A stretch of 12,353 bases of DNA, from assembly GCA_028284105.1 (NCBI GenBank), contig JANQSK010000396.1, forward strand, positions 1-12,353, given 5' to 3'. Made by a program: the position numbers and the translations under genes. Positions 6,740-12,353 of the stretch are shown one piece after another. Under the pieces are notes generated by a model. The model was not told where the DNA came from, made no database searches, and saw only the letters and a program-made list of their open reading frames with translations. Positions within the stretch are counted from its first letter, which is position 1. The number at the start of each line of letters is the position of its first letter. The stretch comes from Anaerolineae bacterium (GTDB lineage Bacteria > Chloroflexota > Anaerolineae > Promineifilales > Promineifilaceae).

Positions 6740-8422
6740 TTAGGATTGTGACACTTCAATCAACTGATTTGCCCGCACATTCCGCAGAATAGTTTCGCTT
6801 TGATCTGGCCAAGTAATGATTAATCGAGAGACTCTACTGTTGTCACCTAATCCCAAATGACATCTTGGGTCTTCTGAAGAAAGATAGCTACTGCCTGTAA
6901 GCATTTCGCGATGGATTTCACGGCCATCGGGCAAAACGGCCGTTACCGTCGCCCCGCTTGCACCCGTTCCCAAATCAACCATGAGCCAATTACCACCCTG
7001 TTGCTGATTCTCTAACAGGAGAAGCTCGCCACCCGTCTGATTGATAGCAATATCAAGATCGCCATCATTATCAAAATCAGCTACAGCGCTGCCACGACCT
7101 AAAACAGGCCCAATCGCTTCGATTCCTGCTTGCTGTGTCCATTCAGCAAATTGACCGGCTGATTCTTGAGCAGTTAAATTTTCAAATAGCTGTGCTAGCA
7201 TTTTGTCAGCTTCTAAATCCAAAACGGGAATAGCCCCGTTCGCGACAAAAAGATCTAAATCGGAATCTAAATCAAAATCAGCCCAGCTTGTTCCCCAGCC
7301 CGTCCAGCCAGCGCCAATCTCAGGAATCCCCATGGTGGGTGCCCAATCATTAAACCCGACACTATTTTCGCTGCGGTTTTGATAAACAGAGTGAAGTTGG
7401 TGGCCCATATTGGTGACGAATAGATCGGAACGGCCGTCTCCGTCCATATCCCCACTGGCAACACCCATACCACTTTTTGTGTCATTTGTTTCAGATTGAG
7501 CCCCAATTTCATCAAAGCGGATGCCAATATTTGATGGATCGCTCAAAATCTGTCGATTTTCGTACAGTCGATTGGGGTTAGTGTCATTCGCGACATAAAT
7601 ATCAAGATCTCCATCTCCATCAAAATCAGAGAAAACAGAACCCAAGCCATACTCAAAATCGGCCGTTTCTAAACCCACAATTTCACCAACCTCACGGAAG
7701 GATACTGAGCCTTGGGCATCAGGCCCATTGCTGATGTAAAGCAAATCCCTCATGCCATAGTTGGTGTTTGGGAACCCCATGGTGGCTCCTTCAATTTGAT
7801 TGTTGATATCTACGTAGCCAGCGACAAAAATATCTGGCCAACTATCACCGTTTAAATCACCAATAGAAACGGCCGTTTGCCAGCCATATGCGTTTACACC
7901 AGCGAGCTCAGCCCCTTCGCTAAAGGTGCCATCTCCATTGTTCCACAGTAAGAGGTTCACACGGGAGGTTGTGATGAAAATATCGGTATACCCATCTAGA
8001 TTGAGGTCTGCGGCCACACATCCATTCCCGCGAATCGGGAAATTTGTGCCGGTGTCTTTGCCTACATCGGAGAAACGGCCGTTTTCATTGCGAAACAGCG
8101 TGCTTTCAGGCTTGCCACCATTCCGATCCCACTCTCCAGATTCTAAAACAGCGTATGAGTTGACGACATAGAGGTCGAGCCAGCCATCATTATCGTAATC
8201 AAGCCAACATAATCCACTTCCCATCATGGCGACAGGGTCTCCTGACATTTCCCAGCGGAAAGAACCATGCTGGAAGTCGAGTCCAACTTCTTGGGCTACA
8301 TTTTCAAAATAGACAGGTTGTTTTTCTACAGGCTGGGAGATAACACAAGATGAAAGGAAGGCACCAACAATTAAAATAAATAAAAAGGTGATAGTGAGCG
8401 ATTTAATCTGTAATTTGTTCAT
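6740..8422 (-). CDS. FG-GAP/VCBS beta-propeller lipoprotein with ASPIC/UnbV domain
   Basis: Predicted exported lipoprotein of 560 residues. The N terminus (MNKLQIK plus a hydrophobic core) leads to the lipobox LSSC, with Cys26 as the lipid-modified residue. Seven FG-GAP-type repeats with calcium-binding-like Asp loops follow near residues 75-83, 139-147, 189-197, 266-274, 325-333, 382-390 and 449-457 (for example DFDGDGDLD, DMDGDGRSD, DFDNDGDLD). That number fits a seven-bladed propeller. Residues about 478-555 match the ASPIC/UnbV domain (GASGATVTAV, LTGSSYLSS, HLGLGD, ITWPDQSE), as in the CRTAC1-like family. Function is unknown; surface binding or adhesion is plausible. Start choice: the ATG at 8422 gives a classical lipoprotein signal and is preceded by GGTGGTG; the ATG at 8449 would add nine residues and has no ribosome-binding site. 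The gene lies 35 bp after the permease stop on the same strand, which suggests one operon with the sugar importer. Confidence 0.9.
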   Translation of the reverse strand: MNKLQIKSLTITFLFILIVGAFLSSCVISQPVEKQPVYFENVAQEVGLDFQHGSFRWEMSGDPVAMMGSGLCWLDYDNDGWLDLYVVNSYAVLESGEWDRNGGKPESTLFRNENGRFSDVGKDTGTNFPIRGNGCVAADLNLDGYTDIFITTSRVNLLLWNNGDGTFSEGAELAGVNAYGWQTAVSIGDLNGDSWPDIFVAGYVDINNQIEGATMGFPNTNYGMRDLLYISNGPDAQGSVSFREVGEIVGLETADFEYGLGSVFSDFDGDGDLDIYVANDTNPNRLYENRQILSDPSNIGIRFDEIGAQSETNDTKSGMGVASGDMDGDGRSDLFVTNMGHQLHSVYQNRSENSVGFNDWAPTMGIPEIGAGWTGWGTSWADFDLDSDLDLFVANGAIPVLDLEADKMLAQLFENLTAQESAGQFAEWTQQAGIEAIGPVLGRGSAVADFDNDGDLDIAINQTGGELLLLENQQQGGNWLMVDLGTGASGATVTAVLPDGREIHREMLTGSSYLSSEDPRCHLGLGDNSRVSRLIITWPDQSETILRNVRANQLIEVSQS

Positions 8423-8457
8423 ATAAGCACCACCCACTACCAACTTCATTTTTTCGT

Positions 8458-9711
8458 TTAAGCAATACCTGATGATTGACGACTACGACGTGAGAACGCA
8501 TCTACCAAAACGGCTGCTAAAAGAACAATACCGTTCACAACGAACTTTTCACCCGAGGCCAGCCCGAGAAGGCTCATCCCGTTTTCTACGGACGCAATCA
8601 CGAGAGCACCGAGCAATGCACTTGAAACACGACCACTACCACCAAACAGGCTCGTTCCACCAATAACAGCTGCAGCAATAGCGTTTAACAACAGATTGCC
8701 ACCACCAGTATTGGTTGCTACAGATCGCAGGCGTGATGCCAGAATGATTCCCCCTACGCCAGCCATAAAGCTTGAAATCATAAATACCGTGATTCGGATT
8801 TGGTCCACATTAATACCAGCACGCCGAGCAGCTTCTGGATTTCCACCCACAGCGTAAACGTAACGGCCGAATCGTGTTTGATTGGCAATAAATGACCAGA
8901 AGACGAGCAAGACAAGGATAATGACTGCCACAACGGGGACACCGCGATCTGTGTTTGCATACCAAACAATGAAACCCATAACGGCCGTTAATCCAAGGAT
9001 TTGCAAAACGAAGACAGCAATCGGCTTTGGAGAAAGATTTTGACGGATCAAAGAGCGTCGTTGCAATAGTTGTTGTGCTGTATATCCAATCACAACAATA
9101 GCAAACAGCACCCATCCCCACATTGGTTCTAAAAATTCATTGGCAATGGCAATAACAACATCATTTTGAATCACAATGGTGCCCGCTTGTGAATATTGGG
9201 TGGTCATAATCAGCACCACACCACTCCAAGCTAGCAGACCTGCTAAGGTCACAACAAACGAGGGAACGCCCGCTTTAGTAATAATGATGCCATGTAGAAG
9301 TCCTATGAGGGAAGTAACAACTAATGCAGCGCCAACGGCGAGTGGCCATGGCCAGTTTGAACCAGACTCAAGCAAAAGCAATGTCATTGCAACACTACCA
9401 ACAGCGCTTACAAAACCAATTGAAAGGTCAATTTCTGCAATTAACAGAACAAACACAACCCCAATCGCCAATGCCGCATACCCCGCCATTTGCAACAAAA
9501 GATTCACAAAGTTACGACCACTAAAAAAGATGGGTTCAATCGAACCAAATGTTGCGGCAATCACAATCAACCCGATGATAATTGGCAAAGAGCCTAAATC
9601 ACCTGAACGAATTCGTTTAAACCACCCCTGTACATATGAACCAAATGATTCTTCACTATTCATGCTATTTGCTCCATCACCCGTTTGAACATTGTTTACT
9701 GTATCGCTCAT
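8458..9711 (-). CDS. Sugar ABC transporter permease, XylH-like
   Basis: Membrane channel subunit of a CUT2-type (ribose/xylose class) sugar importer, 417 residues. It starts with about 40 hydrophilic residues, longer than usual for E. coli XylH (393 aa in total). About ten hydrophobic segments follow. Conserved BPD_transp_2 features: LLIAEIDLSIGFVSAVG, GVPSFVVTLAGLLAWSG, the cytoplasmic coupling motif YAVGGNPEAARRAGI, and AVIGGTSLFGGSGRVSSALLGA. The overall resemblance is to XylH rather than RbsC, because the mid-protein region (QRRSLIRQNLSPKPIAVFV) is expanded. Its ATG overlaps the ATPase stop codon as ATGA (9708-9711), and AGGAGG (complement of 9719-9724) sits seven bases upstream inside the ATPase gene. 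Translational coupling with the ATPase is therefore likely. The transported sugar is probably D-xylose or a similar pentose, judged from the partner binding protein. Confidence 0.95.
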   Translation of the reverse strand: MSDTVNNVQTGDGANSMNSEESFGSYVQGWFKRIRSGDLGSLPIIIGLIVIAATFGSIEPIFFSGRNFVNLLLQMAGYAALAIGVVFVLLIAEIDLSIGFVSAVGSVAMTLLLLESGSNWPWPLAVGAALVVTSLIGLLHGIIITKAGVPSFVVTLAGLLAWSGVVLIMTTQYSQAGTIVIQNDVVIAIANEFLEPMWGWVLFAIVVIGYTAQQLLQRRSLIRQNLSPKPIAVFVLQILGLTAVMGFIVWYANTDRGVPVVAVIILVLLVFWSFIANQTRFGRYVYAVGGNPEAARRAGINVDQIRITVFMISSFMAGVGGIILASRLRSVATNTGGGNLLLNAIAAAVIGGTSLFGGSGRVSSALLGALVIASVENGMSLLGLASGEKFVVNGIVLLAAVLVDAFSRRSRQSSGIA

Positions 9712-10685
9712 GCTGCTGCCTCCTGCATCCCTGGCACAGTATTTAATTGACCTGCTGTAATGGCATGAACAATTTCTTGCTGTGTGGTCTCAGATGCCTG
9801 GAATTCAGCAACTTTCTGACCTAAACGAAGCACTGTAATTTTGTCAGCAACTTCGAAAATATCGTGTAAATTATGGGAAATCAGCACAACGGCTAACCCT
9901 CTATCTGCTAAACGGCGAACGAGATCTAAAACTTGGCGTGTTTGAGCAACACCCAAGGCCGCTGTTGGTTCATCAAGAATAACCAATCGAGAGTTCCACA
10001 TTACCGCTTTCGCTACCGCAATCGCTTGTCGTTGCCCACCAGATAACCCAGCCACTGCTTGCCGAACGGAGCGGATAGTTGTGACTGATAATGAATCTAA
10101 TGTTTTTAATGAAGCCTGTTCCATGGTTGCTTCTTCAACAACAGACAAGAAGATTTTCCGAACGCCCGCTACTTCACGCAGAACACGCAATATCCAGCGA
10201 ATCGGGCGTAATGGACTACCAATAACGCCCAAATTAATAATAGAGCTAAGTCCACTATCTAAGAGGTCTAATACAAAGCTCAACCCTTTCCCTATTAAAC
10301 GAGGAATCAGCATAATTAAATCAACAATCTGCTTAATGGTGCTCCCCTCTCCGAACCGTGTGTTTTCACGGCCTAAAAACATATTAGCGACCACATCTAA
10401 ATTATCGGCCAGAGCTAAATCTTGATAAACCACCTCAATGCCTAAATCGGCCGTGTCGCGTGGTCCTGTGATCTTTACAGGTTTACTATCAAAATAAATT
10501 TGACCTTCTTCAAATGTGTGAATGCCGGCTATCCCCTTGATAAGGGTTGACTTTCCTGCCCCGTTGTCACCAACTAAGGCCATGACTTCACCTTCACGTA
10601 CGGCAAAGTCTACTTTTGTTAATGCTTGAACTGCACCAAAGTTCTTTGAAACACCTTTTAGTTCAAGCAAAGCAGATTCTGACAT
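9708..10685 (-). CDS. Sugar ABC transporter ATPase with unusual hydrophobic insertion
   Basis: Cytoplasmic ATP-hydrolysing subunit of the importer, 325 residues with a single cassette; E. coli XylG has two cassettes in about 510 residues, while FrcA-type proteins have one in about 260. Walker A GDNGAGKST at 39-47, Q-loop Gln88 (VVYQDLAL), signature LSGGQRQ at 214-220, Walker B LVILDEP at 234-240 and H-loop His271 (SHN) are all intact, so it should be active as a homodimer. Between FLGRE (103-107) and LDSLSV (196-201) lies about 60 residues more than the family norm. This stretch is rich in Ile, Leu and Val, with helical blocks such as QIVDLIMLIPRLI and IRWILRVLREV. The insertion falls in the helical subdomain that contacts the permease. 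GAGG is seven bases before the ATG, and a candidate promoter lies in the 118-bp gap upstream. Confidence 0.93.
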   Translation of the reverse strand: MSESALLELKGVSKNFGAVQALTKVDFAVREGEVMALVGDNGAGKSTLIKGIAGIHTFEEGQIYFDSKPVKITGPRDTADLGIEVVYQDLALADNLDVVANMFLGRENTRFGEGSTIKQIVDLIMLIPRLIGKGLSFVLDLLDSGLSSIINLGVIGSPLRPIRWILRVLREVAGVRKIFLSVVEEATMEQASLKTLDSLSVTTIRSVRQAVAGLSGGQRQAIAVAKAVMWNSRLVILDEPTAALGVAQTRQVLDLVRRLADRGLAVVLISHNLHDIFEVADKITVLRLGQKVAEFQASETTQQEIVHAITAGQLNTVPGMQEAAA

Positions 10686-10720
10686 TAAGTCACCTCTTCC
10701 TCTAGATCTTTTCTTCCTTT

Positions 10721-10748
10721 ATTTTACAAGTAACCAAAGTGTTGCCAA
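10721..10748 (-). promoter_or_regulatory. Candidate internal promoter for the ATPase-permease genes
   Basis: On the minus strand, TTGGCA (complement of 10743-10748) and TAAAAT (complement of 10721-10726) are 16 bp apart. They lie just downstream of the hairpin that ends the binding-protein gene and about 36 bases before the ATPase start. This could restart transcription after the terminator. Confidence 0.42.
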
Positions 10749-10757
10749 AGTTTTGGG

Positions 10758-10789
10758 AAAAAGAAGGCAATCTGAGTTAGATTGCCTTC
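10758..10789 (-). terminator. Hairpin terminator or attenuator after the sugar-binding gene
   Basis: An 11-bp perfect stem (10763-10773 with 10779-10789, loop GAGTT) is followed on the minus strand by CTTTTTCCC, a five-T run. It stands 14 bases past the binding-protein stop codon. In CUT2 importers such hairpins commonly let the binding protein be made in excess over the membrane components; the same role here is inference. Confidence 0.75.
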
Positions 10790-10803
10790 CCTTAATCAGG
10801 TAA

Positions 10804-12353
10804 CTATGGGCAATATTGCTCGAAATCACCGACGCAAATTTCTTCCCAAGTACGGAAACCATCAGCAATCACGGTATCAGCAATGTTGTCTTTGGTAACA
10901 CCAATTGGGTCAAGAGCTAGGAATGGAATGTCGTTGGTGCCATTATTGAGGGTTAAACCACCTGTTAATTCGGTTAAGTCATCACCTCTTAGTAAAGCAA
11001 TTGCTGCTTCAGCCGCAGCGAAAGCTTCTGCCTTGATCGGTTTATAAACCGTCATCGCTTGATCCCCAGCCAAGATATTTTGGATGCCACCAACGGTCGC
11101 ATCTTGACCTGAAATAGGAATACCGGCTTCAGCTGGGCTGATACCTGCGTTCTTAAAAGCAGAGATGACAGCATTGGCTAACCCATCATTTGCAGCAAAG
11201 ACAGCAGAGACATCGCCACCAGCAGCAGTTAAGATTTGTTCGAAGACAACCAACGCTTCTTGGTTGTCCCAGCCAGGCACCCATTGATCATCAACCCAGT
11301 TCCATGTGCCATCATCAAAATGTGGTTGGGCTGTGGCTAAATAGCCTTCGCGGAATAAGGTGGCATTGTTGTCAGTTGGCCCACCATTGAGCAAAACAAC
11401 ATTTGGCGTACCATCTTGGGCATCAATCAGCGGTTCAAGCACCTGCCCCATCGTGGCACCTACTTGAACATTGTCAAAACTCACATAAATATCAGCCCCA
11501 GGACCCTCAACAGTAAGACGATCATAATCGACTACGGCAACCCCAGCATCACGCGCATTGGCAATGATGGCAGCCGCTGAACCAGAGTCCAAGTTCACAA
11601 TCAAGATGACTTTGGCACCGGCCGTGATAGCTTGTTCAGCTTGGGCTTGTTGGGTTTGCGCATCTCCTTCAGCATTGACGATGTTGTATTCAACCCCAGC
11701 CGCCTCAAACGCTTCTTCAAAAAAGCGGCGGTCATCAGTTTCCCAACGCGCTGATGAAGCAGAGTCTGGCAAAAGCACCCAGATGGAGCCATCAACATCA
11801 GATGCCTCTTCAATGGTTGGTTCAGCTGAGCCTTCAGCATCAGGGCAATATTGAGAGAAGTCACCGACGCAGATTTCTTCCCAAGTGCGGAATCCGTCAG
11901 CAATCACGGTATCAGCAATGTTGTCTTTGGTGACACCAATTGGGTCCAAAGCGATGAAGGGGATGTCATTCGTACCGTTATTGAGAGTTAAACCACCAGT
12001 GAGTGTCGTGATGTCGCCACCATTGAGGAGCAAGATGGCTGCTTCTGCGGCTGCCGCTGCTTCTGCTTTAATGGGTTTGTAAACGCTCATGGCTTGGTCG
12101 CCAGCAAGAACGTTTTGCATACCACCAACAGTTGCATCCTGACCCGAAATTGGGATACCTGCTTCAGCAGGGCTTACACCAGCGTTTTTGAAGGCAGAGA
12201 TCACTGCGTTTGCCAAACCGTCGTTAGCAGCAAAAACAGCAGAAACATCGCCGTCAGCAGCGGTCAAAATTTGTTCAAAGATGACCAATGCTTCTTGGTT
12301 GTCCCAGCCAGGCACCCATTGATCGTCAACGAGTTCCCAAGAACCGTCGTCGA
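10804..12353 (-). CDS. Tandem two-domain XylF-like sugar-binding protein, 5'-truncated by window edge
   Basis: Extracytoplasmic substrate-binding subunit of the adjacent importer. The frame stays open to the right edge (DDGSWELVDDQW precedes the GTG at 12315, which is internal), so the start, signal peptide and most of domain 1 are missing. Counted from 12315, residues 1-158 are the C-terminal half of a first XylF-type domain, 159-176 an acidic linker (EGSAEPTIEEASD), and 177-503 a complete second domain. Domain 2 carries XylF hallmarks: RWETDD, VVDYDRL, VSFDN, GGPTDNNATLFREG, ISGQDATVGG, MTVYKPI and LNNGTNDIP, matching the D-xylose-binding family. The overlapping parts of the two copies agree at 144 of 158 residues by my count. 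Each domain ends with a Cys-x7-Cys pair (149/157 and 494/502), perhaps a disulphide. The specific sugar is inferred from family resemblance. A usual single-domain XylF is about 330 residues, so the full product should be about 700. Confidence 0.93.
   Translation of the reverse strand, partial: DDGSWELVDDQWVPGWDNQEALVIFEQILTAADGDVSAVFAANDGLANAVISAFKNAGVSPAEAGIPISGQDATVGGMQNVLAGDQAMSVYKPIKAEAAAAAEAAILLLNGGDITTLTGGLTLNNGTNDIPFIALDPIGVTKDNIADTVIADGFRTWEEICVGDFSQYCPDAEGSAEPTIEEASDVDGSIWVLLPDSASSARWETDDRRFFEEAFEAAGVEYNIVNAEGDAQTQQAQAEQAITAGAKVILIVNLDSGSAAAIIANARDAGVAVVDYDRLTVEGPGADIYVSFDNVQVGATMGQVLEPLIDAQDGTPNVVLLNGGPTDNNATLFREGYLATAQPHFDDGTWNWVDDQWVPGWDNQEALVVFEQILTAAGGDVSAVFAANDGLANAVISAFKNAGISPAEAGIPISGQDATVGGIQNILAGDQAMTVYKPIKAEAFAAAEAAIALLRGDDLTELTGGLTLNNGTNDIPFLALDPIGVTKDNIADTVIADGFRTWEEICVGDFEQYCP
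10807..12353 (-). repeat. Intragenic tandem duplication of XylF-domain coding sequence, period 1035 bp
   Basis: Bases 11842-12353 (copy 1, cut by the edge) align with 10807-11318 (end of copy 2) at an offset of 1035 bp, that is 345 codons, with no gap seen. Some blocks are identical (for example from 10862 and 11897 onwards, more than 30 bases), while others differ mainly at third codon positions. The protein is about 91% identical over 158 residues, so the duplication is not recent and both copies appear to be under selection. Confidence 0.9.

Larger units (their letters stand above)
2487..8988. repeat. Dispersed palindromic octamer ACGGCCGT (11 exact copies)
   Basis: Exact copies begin at 2487, 3377, 3687, 3888, 4441, 5803, 6936, 7430, 7869, 8076 and 8981. 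Several extend to AACGGCCGTT or AAACGGCCGTTT (7867 and 8074). One-mismatch copies occur at 7659, 8863, 10447 and 11618. All lie inside genes. The expected number in 12.3 kb under equal base frequencies is about 0.2. They are irregularly spaced, so this is a scattered element rather than an array. Function is unknown. Confidence 0.9.

Noticed and set aside
8447..8449. Upstream ATG for the FG-GAP lipoprotein
   Set aside because: It adds nine residues ahead of a classic lipoprotein signal and lacks a Shine-Dalgarno sequence; the ATG at 8422 is preferred.
2487..8988. ACGGCCGT copies as a CRISPR array or insertion-sequence ends
   Set aside because: Copies are only 8-12 bp, irregularly spaced by hundreds of bases and embedded in coding sequence, with no spacers, target duplications or transposase.
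9176..9688. 170-codon open frame on the plus strand
   Set aside because: It lies wholly antisense to the well-conserved permease gene and gives a low-complexity Thr/Pro/Asn-rich product with no recognisable domain; it is a shadow of the real frame.
10807..12353. The two XylF domains as an assembly artefact of one gene
   Set aside because: The copies differ at 14 of 158 compared residues and at many silent sites, and the linker is in frame, so they are distinct sequences, not a repeated read.

Overview
This 12.35 kb window is bacterial chromosome of moderate, slightly AT-leaning composition, with compact gene packing and Shine-Dalgarno sites (AGGAGG, GGAGG) ahead of most genes. The gene set suggests a free-living heterotroph: a XylF/XylH-type sugar ABC transporter, an FG-GAP/ASPIC lipoprotein, a class III adenylate cyclase, a MocR regulator and a DM13 protein. 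I lean towards Chloroflexota (Anaerolineae-like). That assignment is an impression from gene content and protein flavour; no rRNA or marker gene is present to confirm it.

Left part, plus strand: the 3' two-thirds of a Lon protease gene, cut by the left edge and closed by a strong terminator. A membrane-anchored DM13-domain protein follows, with its own terminator.

Middle: a divergent module. A MocR/PdxR-type regulator (GntR winged helix fused to an aminotransferase-like PLP domain) is read leftwards. A two-gene unit is read rightwards: a VOC/glyoxalase-fold protein and a pyridoxamine-phosphate-oxidase-like flavin-binding protein. The short region between them holds two exact CATAATTGGA direct repeats 43 bp apart, flanking a long interrupted palindrome. 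This is a plausible MocR operator. A bidirectional terminator separates the module from the next gene.

Right part, all minus strand, listed in transcription order from the right edge: a sugar-binding protein made of two tandem XylF-like domains (the first cut by the edge), a hairpin terminator with a candidate internal promoter, a single-cassette ATPase with an unusual hydrophobic insertion of about 60 residues, a XylH-like permease overlapping it by ATGA, an FG-GAP/ASPIC lipoprotein 35 bp downstream, and, after a 165 bp gap, a membrane adenylate/guanylate cyclase with HAMP domain. Binding protein, ATPase and permease form a complete importer. The lipoprotein is probably co-transcribed with it. 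The cyclase may be separate.

Across the middle of the window (2487-8988) the palindrome ACGGCCGT occurs 11 times exactly, in different genes and in all three codon phases. This is far above chance and resembles, in kind, the HIP1 element of cyanobacteria. It is the strongest signal not explained by the genes. No tRNA, rRNA, CRISPR array, insertion sequence or prophage gene was seen, and no gene-free stretch exceeds 300 bases.
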